Positions 43,891 to 50,959 of a DNA stretch of 64,000 nucleotides are shown here, piece after piece (positions within the stretch are counted from its first letter, which is position 1; every line of letters starts with the position of its first letter). The DNA comes from Pseudovibrio sp. Ad37 (GTDB taxonomy: Bacteria; Pseudomonadota; Alphaproteobacteria; Rhizobiales; Stappiaceae): NCBI RefSeq assembly GCF_001623075.1, contig NZ_LMCF01000013.1:30255-94254 (forward strand), read 5' to 3'. The notes under the pieces are model-generated. The model saw only the letters and a list, made by a program, of their open reading frames with translations, had not been told where the DNA came from and did no database searches. The translations under genes were made by a program, and so were the position numbers.

Positions 43891-44163
43891 TCATTTTCGC
43901 TGGGGCTTCGGAAGGTCGTCCGTCCGCCCAGCATCTTCCAGGCACGCACGTTCCACTTGCTCAATGGCATATTGAACAGTCCGCTGTTGCTCCTTGCTGC
44001 TTTGCAAGGGGCTGCCAGCCACAGCCTCCTTCAACCGTTCAATGGCATAGGAACAAGTGGGTTCTGAGTAGGGCCGGTCAGGATTAATCGGCATTGAGGC
44101 TCTCACTCCGAAAGCGGAAAAACAGAAAGCAACAACCGCAATAAGCAATCTGGCGTTCTTCAT
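43891..44163 (-). CDS. Small exported protein upstream of the serralysin gene
   Basis: A 90-residue protein with a signal peptide (MKNARLLIAVVAFCFSAFGVRA). The mature part of about 67 residues has two cysteines and an amphipathic helix (AIERLKEAVAG, YAIEQVERACLE). Its stop is 41 bases before the protease ATG, so the two are probably cotranscribed. Serralysin operons often include a small periplasmic inhibitor, but that family is a beta-barrel of about 100 residues and this protein looks helical, so an inhibitor role is only a guess. Confidence 0.6.
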   Translation of the reverse strand: MKNARLLIAVVAFCFSAFGVRASMPINPDRPYSEPTCSYAIERLKEAVAGSPLQSSKEQQRTVQYAIEQVERACLEDAGRTDDLPKPQRK

Positions 44164-44572
44164 GTGTCACAGCATCCAGTTCAAAAGCTCATGGACCATC
44201 AGAGAAGAGCAAAACACAGGTCAGGCAACAAACAATAGTTATGCATGACCGGTAGAAATGACGCCTACCGATGACCTCCTACACATTATGTAATTATCAT
44301 GCGTACATGAATTTACTAGCAGTTGACGTAGGGGCAGAAAAACGAAATATCCTTAGGCGAATATATGCAAAAAGCATTATTCATCAAAGATCTGGTATTA
44401 TTGATAGATTAGGTAGATTTATCGTGCATTATTATCAACTAAAATGACATCAATTAATATAATTATATTGCGCTTGTGAGGGGTGGATTAGTTTTATTCA
44501 TTAGATTTCACGTGGATGAGCTGGCTGATTAACTGATTTTTCTAATCAGCCAGCAAGTCTACGCTACGGCAA
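44164..44572. other. AT-rich intergenic region without recognisable gene
   Basis: 409 bases, very AT-rich from 44330 to 44520. I see no conserved frame, tRNA or clear hairpin. The promoter of the small exported protein/serralysin unit should lie near 44200. Confidence 0.45.
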
Positions 44573-45025
44573 TCAAGAGTCTTTTTCTTTCAGGCCAAAC
44601 TTCTCACTGAAGACTTCGATCACTTCTTTGCACTCAGCGCCTACTTTATCCTGCTTCTCACTCAGGCAGGTTAGGACACGACCACCGCCAACTGCTGTTT
44701 CTGAACACTGAGCTTCAATATCTGGAGCACAAATTGCCAGAGCCTGTCTGGCGTTCGCGAAGAAGAAGTCCAGGGCATCGGCGAAATCATCAATCGCAGT
44801 GGAGCATTGCTTACTGAGTTTATCCTCGTAGGCATACATGCATGCAAAAATGCGACCTTCTCCGGGTGTCACTTCCTTACAATGAGATTTTATCTCTGGT
44901 TCACAGGCTTCAAAAACGCCTTGGGCTGCATTCTTTCCTGCTGTATCCTGCGCTATCGCATTGTGTCCGGTGGCCGCAACCAACAAGCCAAGACCGAACA
45001 AGACAGCTCCGAGTGATTTAATCAT
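44573..45025 (-). CDS. Exported protein with two Cys-rich (GLG1/FGFR-like) repeats
   Basis: A 150-residue protein with signal peptide (ending near AIAQ). The mature part holds two copies of a Cys-rich repeat known from the eukaryotic Golgi protein GLG1: C-x3-I-x3-C-x7-GEGRIFACMYAYEDKLSKQC and C-x3-I-x3-C-x7-GGGRVLTCLSEKQDKVGAEC. Each repeat has four cysteines, so two disulfides per repeat are likely in the periplasm. Function of bacterial members is unknown. ATG has GGAGA upstream. A second small exported protein is encoded just upstream. Confidence 0.75.
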   Translation of the reverse strand: MIKSLGAVLFGLGLLVAATGHNAIAQDTAGKNAAQGVFEACEPEIKSHCKEVTPGEGRIFACMYAYEDKLSKQCSTAIDDFADALDFFFANARQALAICAPDIEAQCSETAVGGGRVLTCLSEKQDKVGAECKEVIEVFSEKFGLKEKDS

Positions 45026-45048
45026 TTTGGGTCTCCAGAATAGAAAAA

Positions 45049-45360
45049 TTACGGATTAACAACGACATAGACAGTCACGCCGTTTTGAAGGACAGGTCTG
45101 TAATAGACGCCGCCGCAGTTGTAATAGGAGTTGTAGGGGTTGCAGCCAGATATAGACTGACGATAGTTGGTGCGTCTGGATGTTCTGCGAGATGTTCGCC
45201 GTGAGACGCGTCTTGATTGATTGAGATGAGGGTTTTGGGCGTTGGCTTTGCCGACAGAAAAGAGGAGAGCCACGCCTGTTGGAAGCTCGGTAAAGTCAAT
45301 CTGGCTGGTATAGCCGAGTGACCCTGCGATGACCGCTGCTGCGAGTAATTTCAGTCGCAT
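45049..45360 (-). CDS. Small exported protein with SRRT repeat
   Basis: About 103 residues: a signal-like N-terminus (MRLKLLAAAVIAGSLGYTS), then after KANAQ a basic run with tandem SRRT units (about residues 50-64) and a Tyr/Asn-rich C-terminus CNPYNSYYNCGGVYYRP..VTVYVVV. Cleavage may come after KANA. I start it at ATG 45360. Proteins with this layout (basic repeat plus CGGxYYRP-like end) occur in related bacteria without known function. It is 23 bases upstream of the Cys-rich protein gene on the same strand, so both may be cotranscribed. Confidence 0.6.
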   Translation of the reverse strand: MRLKLLAAAVIAGSLGYTSQIDFTELPTGVALLFSVGKANAQNPHLNQSRRVSRRTSRRTSRRTNYRQSISGCNPYNSYYNCGGVYYRPVLQNGVTVYVVVNP

Positions 45361-45731
45361 GTTTGTTTCCCTGAGTTGATGTGGTCTTTGGCACCAAACC
45401 AGTCCGATGAACGGGTGCACTGGAATTTTGCCAATCGCTTCAGCCATCGGCTTCCACGCATTTGAAGATGCTTAGGGACAAACGTTAGAGTTATCTTTCA
45501 GGGGTTACTCGCGTTTTAGGCATACAAAACCTCAGGGCACTTCGCAGGGCAACGGTTCAAGTCAGCATCAAGTTTTCATGGGGAAAAAGCTTCAAGTTTG
45601 CTCAAAGCTTGAGAGATCTCCTTCAAACTGTTTTCACTCAATCTCTCATATATGGAGGCAAGAGCTTTCTAGCTAAGCATAATGGATCGCAAAGAAATTA
45701 AGCTGTCACCGCATTGGTCTGGAGTTGCTAA
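45361..45731. other. Intergenic region between divergent genes
   Basis: 371 bases without a recognisable gene. It should hold promoters for the small exported protein unit and for the coiled-coil protein gene. Confidence 0.4.
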
Positions 45732-46706
45732 ATGTCGGATGTAGACGCACAAATCATCTCGCCAGAGGTTGAGGCCTGGGCAGATAATGTACTAAGCGCT
45801 TGTAATCTCAGATGGAACGGTCCGACGAAAAGTTTTGATCGCGAACCTAAAGAGAACCTGCGCATTGATGGCAAAACGCCCGTCGCGGATCACATCAATT
45901 ACCTACGCAAAACATTGAAGGATACATATGCCAGGCGATCTGAGATTGCAGGCAAGGCGAAACTTGACCGAGAGCTTGCGGTGCACCTCCAACACTTTGA
46001 TCAGGCCTATGTCGCAGTTGATAGTAATATCGACAAAGCACAGGCCAGTATGGGCAGAGGCGACGCAGGAGGCGCAATCAGTGATGCCGTGGACCAGCTC
46101 GAGTTCATGAGGGATGCGCTGGAAGCAGCTTATTACTCCGCAGCAAAAGACCCGGAAGAAGCCTACGCCGAGTTGCGTGAGAAAATTGATGCTGCCAAGG
46201 CTGAACTGGACGAGCTGGGTAAGGAAAAAGAAAAAATTCAGTATGATAACGCCCGCGAAGAGTTTGAGGACATCTACTCAGAAGCCAAGGATGGGCTGGA
46301 TCAATCTTTGAAGACGTTGGAAGCTGACAAATTCCTCGAAGCTGAAGAAGAGTTGGAAGAAGCCAAAACCGTGATGCTCGATTTGCGATCTGGCAACAGT
46401 GAGGACATCGCAAAACGGAAGAAAGAATATCAAGCAGCTGCCGAGGATGCCCAAAAGAACATCAAAAACCTGTCTGGCAAGCTGGGTACATTGAGTAATC
46501 CGGACAAAGTCGCCGAATTCAACAAACACAAAGCCTCCGCAAACAAGTTGATCAAGAAGGTTGAGGCCGCTCTCAAGAACGGCAAGGTCAAATCTGTGCG
46601 TTCAGATATTCCGAAGCTGAAGGGTGAAGTCGAAAAGATGAAAGCTTGCTTCAAGGTAGAGCCAAAAGCAAAAGCACTGCCCAAGGGCAAATCCGGCAAA
46701 AAGTAA
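45732..46706 (+). CDS. Hypothetical charged coiled-coil protein
   Basis: A 324-residue cytoplasmic protein without signal peptide or membrane segment. From about residue 60 it is almost entirely helical and rich in Lys, Glu, Asp and Ala, with heptad-like stretches (ELREKIDAAKAELDELGKEKEKI, LEAEEELEEAKTVMLDL, KLIKKVEAALKNGKVKSV). The N-terminal 55 residues include WADNVLSACNLRWNG, which may be a small separate fold. The C-terminal tail is a Lys/Pro/Gly stretch (PKAKALPKGKSGKK). GGAG precedes the ATG. I do not recognise a family. Confidence 0.6.
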   Translation: MSDVDAQIISPEVEAWADNVLSACNLRWNGPTKSFDREPKENLRIDGKTPVADHINYLRKTLKDTYARRSEIAGKAKLDRELAVHLQHFDQAYVAVDSNIDKAQASMGRGDAGGAISDAVDQLEFMRDALEAAYYSAAKDPEEAYAELREKIDAAKAELDELGKEKEKIQYDNAREEFEDIYSEAKDGLDQSLKTLEADKFLEAEEELEEAKTVMLDLRSGNSEDIAKRKKEYQAAAEDAQKNIKNLSGKLGTLSNPDKVAEFNKHKASANKLIKKVEAALKNGKVKSVRSDIPKLKGEVEKMKACFKVEPKAKALPKGKSGKK

Positions 46707-46787
46707 CCCTAGGTGCAAACTGAGCAAATGGCTGCTGGTCAACACGCAGCCAACGACAGAGCAACATAATCAGGAAATGAGTTCCCC

Positions 46788-47273
46788 ATGAAAACCACAG
46801 GCAAAGCCCTCGCGATGTGCGCTGCAATCTTGTTGAGTGGCTCAGCATTGGCAGCAGACACTGACCAGAAAACCGTCATCAATCCCGACACTCTGTCGGA
46901 TTCAACCAAGTCTGGGTACGCACAGATTGTTGTTGTCGCGCCTGGTGCTCGTATCGCATACGTGGCTGGTCAGGTGGGCATTTCCAAAGATGGATTAAAC
47001 ACCTTTGAAGAACAGGTCGACCGGACTTTCGAAAACCTGATCAAAGCGCTGGAAGCAGCTGGCAGCAGTGTAGAAGACACGGTGAAAATCACAGTGCTCA
47101 TCAAAGATCATGATCAGTCCAGACTGGACTATGTCAATAAAAAGCGCCGTGAAATCTTCGGCGCCAGCCCACCTGCAAGCACACTCATTCCTGTGCCGGT
47201 CCTTGCGACCGATATTATCGAGTTCGAAGTGGATGCCATTGCAATCGTGCCAGAAAAAGCACCAGCTGATTAA
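46788..47273 (+). CDS. Exported RidA/YjgF-family protein
   Basis: A 161-residue protein: signal peptide MKTTGKALAMCAAILLSGSALAAD, then a RidA domain with IAYVAGQVGISKDG, TFENLIKALEAAGSSVEDTVKITVLIKD and DIIEFEVDAIAIVP. In canonical RidA imine deaminases a conserved Arg follows the PA of P-A-R-S; here the segment is SPPASTLIPV, so the Arg is absent and deaminase activity is doubtful. It converges on the AraC/GlxA gene with a 4-base overlap. Confidence 0.8.
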   Translation: MKTTGKALAMCAAILLSGSALAADTDQKTVINPDTLSDSTKSGYAQIVVVAPGARIAYVAGQVGISKDGLNTFEEQVDRTFENLIKALEAAGSSVEDTVKITVLIKDHDQSRLDYVNKKRREIFGASPPASTLIPVPVLATDIIEFEVDAIAIVPEKAPAD

Positions 47274-48262
47274 GGTGCTTGCCTGCGAAACTTCCGCCTG
47301 TACTGGGCTGGCGAAACCCCAACCTGTGCAAGGAACGAGCGTCTGAACGCGTTCTCGTCAGAATAGCCCAGTGCCTCAGAGATCGTGGCTATTGATGTCG
47401 TCGTATATTCTAACTGAGACTTAGCACGCTCGCAGCGGATGTTCAAAATGAATTGCTGCGGAGACAGTGACAGTTCTCGCTTAAAGTGCCGCAACAGGCT
47501 GCGTGTGCTCATACCTAAAAAGTCAGCAAGCTCCTGTACTTTGAGGGGGCGTGAGGACAAATTGTTCTGTACCCATTGGTCCGCACGTTCAATCGTCTCA
47601 TCTCGTGTTTTTTCATGCCATGGGATCATGAAGGGCTGCTGTAAGCCTCGGCTTTCTTCAAGAACCATAAATCGCGCACATAATCTGGAAAGGGCAGGGC
47701 CTTCCAGCCGGTTGATGAGATGTAGTGCAAGGTCCAGAGAGGAAGTGCCCGCGGCGCTGGTAATGACATTGCCTGCATCAACGAGAATTTCATCACCGGC
47801 CAGCTCCACACCTTCATAGGCCGCGCTAAATTCCTTCTGTTTCCACCAGGTTGTCGTTGCTTGTTTTCCTTCCAGCAGTCCAGCTTCAGCAAGTAGAAAC
47901 GTGCTGGTGCAACTCGCAGCGATGATGCTGCCGTTTTGAGAATGGTGCTGAAGTTGCTCAGCAACACCACGGAACCAGTTTGTATTGATCGTACATTGCG
48001 GCGCTGAGGTCGTGCCAATGCCGGGAAGAAACACCACATCAGGTGCAAAAATCTCCTCTAAGGAGCCATCGGGTGTCACTAAAATGCCGTTTGAAGATCG
48101 AACTGGCTCGCCATCTAACGAGTAGGTCCGGACCTGAAACGGCATGACCTCGTCGCCACGCACCTCTGCAATCTGGTTTGCAGTCTTGAACATGTCTGCG
48201 GACCCAAAGGCTGCGAGCCCCAGAAAGTTCTCCAGCAGCAAAATCGCAATGGTTGAAGTCAT
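47270..48262 (-). CDS. GlxA-type AraC transcriptional regulator (DJ-1/PfpI sensor plus HTH)
   Basis: A 330-residue regulator. Residues 1-190 form a DJ-1/PfpI-like domain (IAILLLENFLGLAAFGSADMF; ASCTSTFLLAEAGLLEGK with the elbow Cys), and residues 225-325 an AraC HTH domain with LADFLGMSTRSLLRHFKRE and ISEALGYSDENAFRRSFLAQVGVSPAQYRRKFR. Members control catabolic operons, often for amines or choline derivatives. I use ATG 48262 and not the TTG six bases upstream. It is divergent from an MBL hydrolase, its most likely regulatory target nearby. Confidence 0.85.
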   Translation of the reverse strand: MTSTIAILLLENFLGLAAFGSADMFKTANQIAEVRGDEVMPFQVRTYSLDGEPVRSSNGILVTPDGSLEEIFAPDVVFLPGIGTTSAPQCTINTNWFRGVAEQLQHHSQNGSIIAASCTSTFLLAEAGLLEGKQATTTWWKQKEFSAAYEGVELAGDEILVDAGNVITSAAGTSSLDLALHLINRLEGPALSRLCARFMVLEESRGLQQPFMIPWHEKTRDETIERADQWVQNNLSSRPLKVQELADFLGMSTRSLLRHFKRELSLSPQQFILNIRCERAKSQLEYTTTSIATISEALGYSDENAFRRSFLAQVGVSPAQYRRKFRRQAP

Positions 48263-48376
48263 GCTCAAATCTCATGTGGCGGATTATGTATGATTTGTGT
48301 CTAGTCGGACTATATCAAACTTCCTGCCAAAAACTAGGATCAACGGACCAAGGTCAGGTTAGAGCAGTAGGTCAGG

Positions 48377-49168
48377 ATGAAACTTCACTTTCTTCGCAAT
48401 GCAACCCTCATCATTGAGCACAAGCAACACCGCATACTGGTTGATCCCATGTTGGGTAAGGTTGGATCACTGCCAAGCTACAGCTTCATCCGACATAAAA
48501 GCCGAAGAAATCCAATGGTTCCGCTGCCTGATGGTGCGCAGCAGCATCTTGAAGGGCTTACCGCGGCACTGGTGACGCATTGCCAGCTCGGCCATTCAGA
48601 TCATTTGGACGGCGCAGCAAAGAAACTTCTGCTCTCCAAGAAAATCCCGACCTACTGCCGTTTGGATGATGAGAGCTTCATTGGGAAAAGGGGAATTCCC
48701 ACCGTGCCGCTGAAGGATGAGCAACGCCAACCCTTCTTCGACGGTTACATCACCCCAATCCCAACGGTCCATGGCTACGGCTGGATTGCAAGATTCATGG
48801 GGCCCGGCGTGGGGTACTTTCTCGAACTCCCTGATGCACCTTCGCTCTACATTTCCGGCGACACTGTCCTCACCAAAGATGTCCGCCACTGCCTCAAAAC
48901 CCTGAGGCCCGACATTGCAGTTGTCGCAGCAGGCAACGCAAGTTTGGATATCGGCAAGGACATCCTCATGTCGCTGGATGAGATCATGGAGTTCATCAGA
49001 TTAGCGCCGGGACAAGTTATCGCAAACCATCTGGAAGCCATAAACCATTGCCCTGTAAAGCGAACGCAGCTACGGGATCTGGCAGAAAAATCTGGTGTCA
49101 GCGAAAAACTTCTGATCCCGGCAGACGGTGAAACACTCACGTTCAGCAAACAGCCGGAGTTCGCCTGA
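48377..49168 (+). CDS. MBL-fold metallo-hydrolase
   Basis: A 263-residue metallo-beta-lactamase-fold enzyme of the UlaG-like group. Metal ligands: THCQLGHSDHLDG near residue 73 (with two extra residues compared with HxHxDH), His in PTVHGYG, Asp in YISGDTVL, and His in VIANHLEAINHCPV. Substrate unknown. It is divergent from the GlxA-type regulator with 114 bases between, so the two may be a regulator-target pair. Convergent with the LysR gene. Confidence 0.78.
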   Translation: MKLHFLRNATLIIEHKQHRILVDPMLGKVGSLPSYSFIRHKSRRNPMVPLPDGAQQHLEGLTAALVTHCQLGHSDHLDGAAKKLLLSKKIPTYCRLDDESFIGKRGIPTVPLKDEQRQPFFDGYITPIPTVHGYGWIARFMGPGVGYFLELPDAPSLYISGDTVLTKDVRHCLKTLRPDIAVVAAGNASLDIGKDILMSLDEIMEFIRLAPGQVIANHLEAINHCPVKRTQLRDLAEKSGVSEKLLIPADGETLTFSKQPEFA

Positions 49169-49198
49169 CCTTAATGAGGCGATCCGGCGCGTGCCTGC

Positions 49199-50080
49199 TC
49201 AGCCTTCGGTTCCCATCAGGTCATCCCAGATGGCTTGCGCGACAACGCCAACGTCTCTGTCGCGCTTGCGGATCTGAAACAGGCGGGACTGGCGTGGCTG
49301 GAAGCCTTCAACGTTCAACTGGACCAGTTCACCACGCGCCAGTTCCTCTTTGATCATGTGCTCAGGTATGCCACCCCAGCCAAGTCCAGCTTTCAATATC
49401 TCCTTTTTGGCTACAGTGTCTGTCACCGTCCAACGCAATCCTCCAGGCAACAAATCCTTGCTTTGAGTAAGGGCTCCACTGCCACTGTCTGCCACAACAA
49501 TCTGAGTATAACTCTGCATTTCAGTGGCCGATTTCATATGCATGCTCTGTGCGGGCTCAAAATCGGGATGTGCGACAGGTAAAATGGTGACATCGGCAAA
49601 CGAAACCGCCTCTACTCGCTCCTCGGGAACACCATCCATAGTGGCGATAATGATGTCAGCACTGCCACTTAGCAGTCGTTCAATCAGACCACTCAGGTTC
49701 TCTCGAGAAAGATGAATATGTGTTGCGGGGAACTCTGATCGTACACGACCAATGATACCCAGAGTAGGTTGTAAAGGCAGAGTTGCAGCAATTGCGAGCG
49801 AGACCTCAGCCTCTTGCTTGGCATTGAGTGTTTTTGCCAAACTCCCTAGCTCGTTCATCTGTTGCATCACCCGAATGGTTTGTCTGTAAAAGATTTTTCC
49901 TGCCGAAGTCAGCTTCGGACGATAGTCCTCTCTGGATAGCAAGACTATATCAATCTCCGCCTCCAGTTTTTTGAGCATGTGACTTATGGCGGATTGAGAC
50001 TTGTTTAAACGCTCCGCTGCACCGCGAAAAGTTCCTTCAGTCACAATGGCATGTAAAACAATCAGTTGCTCGTAGGTCAT
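49199..50080 (-). CDS. LysR family transcriptional regulator
   Basis: A 293-residue LysR protein: N-terminal HTH YEQLIVLHAIVTEGTFRGAAERLNKSQSAISHMLKKLEAE and a C-terminal periplasmic-binding-protein-like effector domain. ATG 50080 is chosen; an in-frame GTG two codons upstream is possible. It is divergent from a glutathione S-transferase gene, and a perfect inverted repeat of LysR type lies between them, which suggests that it controls the transferase and itself. Confidence 0.88.
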   Translation of the reverse strand: MTYEQLIVLHAIVTEGTFRGAAERLNKSQSAISHMLKKLEAEIDIVLLSREDYRPKLTSAGKIFYRQTIRVMQQMNELGSLAKTLNAKQEAEVSLAIAATLPLQPTLGIIGRVRSEFPATHIHLSRENLSGLIERLLSGSADIIIATMDGVPEERVEAVSFADVTILPVAHPDFEPAQSMHMKSATEMQSYTQIVVADSGSGALTQSKDLLPGGLRWTVTDTVAKKEILKAGLGWGGIPEHMIKEELARGELVQLNVEGFQPRQSRLFQIRKRDRDVGVVAQAIWDDLMGTEG

Positions 50081-50098
50081 AGACACTGCTCACTAAAC

Positions 50099-50119
50099 AT
50101 GATTATAAAAAATAATCAT
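50099..50119. promoter_or_regulatory. LysR-type operator in the lysR-gst divergent region
   Basis: ATGATTAT (50099-50106), five A, then ATAATCAT (50112-50119): perfect 8-base inverted repeat containing a T-N11-A core, the classic LysR box. It is 18 bases before the regulator's ATG and 90 before the gst ATG. Confidence 0.6.
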
Positions 50120-50208
50120 TATCGTGAAAACTTAATATTATCAATCAATCATGAGGGTTGATATCCCTCGGGGTCTGAAAATAAAAACCTTGAGAAAAGA
50201 GCCTTCCC

Positions 50209-50817
50209 ATGAAATTGTTTTACAAACCCGGCGCATGCTCACTGGCAACACACATCACACTGAATGAGATTGCCATATCATACGAGATTGATCGCGTTGA
50301 CACTGAGGCCGGAAAAACCAGCACTGGTCTCGATTTCAAAACCATCAACCCAAAAGGTTATGTTCCTGCACTTCTGCTGGAATCGGGTGAGGTGCTCACT
50401 GAAGGTGCTGCAGTCCTGCAATACCTTGCAGACACACATCCAGAACACGGGCTCGCGCCCAAAGCAGGCAGTGTTGCTCGTGCACGGTTGCAGGAATACC
50501 TGAACTTCATCAGCTCCGAGCTCCACAAGGCTTTCACTCCGCTATTTACACCATCCGCATCTGTGAAGGAAAAAGAAATCGCTGCAAAAAGTGTAGGGGC
50601 CAAATTGGACTGCTTTGAGAGCCTGTTTAGTGATGGTAGATCCTATCTATTGGGTGAGAGCTTCTCAGTTGCGGATGCCTACCTCTTCGTTGTCTGTAGC
50701 TGGCCGCGCCTTGTCGGTATAGATCTGAAGAACTGGCCAAACCTTGCGGAATTTGCAGAACGGGTCAGCCAACGCTCATCGGTTCAGGCAGCAATGAAAG
50801 CTGAGGGGCTGATCTGA
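50209..50817 (+). CDS. Glutathione S-transferase, bacterial beta class
   Basis: A 202-residue GST. N-terminal thioredoxin-fold half with KLFYKPGACSLATHI, where Cys10 is the beta-class catalytic/mixed-disulfide cysteine; NPKGYVPALLL has the cis-Pro and LTEGAAVLQYLAD binds the gamma-glutamyl group. C-terminal helical half with SVADAYLFVVCSWP. Cytoplasmic detoxification enzyme. Divergent from a LysR gene with an operator-like repeat between; followed by a hairpin terminator at 50923. Confidence 0.9.
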   Translation: MKLFYKPGACSLATHITLNEIAISYEIDRVDTEAGKTSTGLDFKTINPKGYVPALLLESGEVLTEGAAVLQYLADTHPEHGLAPKAGSVARARLQEYLNFISSELHKAFTPLFTPSASVKEKEIAAKSVGAKLDCFESLFSDGRSYLLGESFSVADAYLFVVCSWPRLVGIDLKNWPNLAEFAERVSQRSSVQAAMKAEGLI

Positions 50818-50922
50818 TAAGCATCTCGCCGGTTTATGTAAAAACTTATGCTTATAAGCGGTTGTCTTGATGGTCAGACAATAGATGATCATCAACAGCG
50901 TTTGTGACAGACCTCGGAAAAG

Positions 50923-50949
50923 AAACGCAGGGCATTGGCTCTGCGTTTT
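50923..50949. terminator. Terminator hairpin, copy 1 of a 27-base repeat
   Basis: AAACGCAG..CTGCGTTTT stem between the convergent gst and M16 genes. The same 27 bases occur as an exact reverse complement at 54133-54159. T-rich on both sides, so bidirectional. Confidence 0.75.
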
Positions 50950-50959
50950 CTATACTACT

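Noticed and set aside
43891..44163. Small protein upstream of the serralysin as a classical serralysin inhibitor (Inh family)
   Set aside because: It is shorter, looks helical and lies upstream, not downstream, of the protease; no Inh-type beta-barrel pattern seen. Kept only as an unassigned partner.
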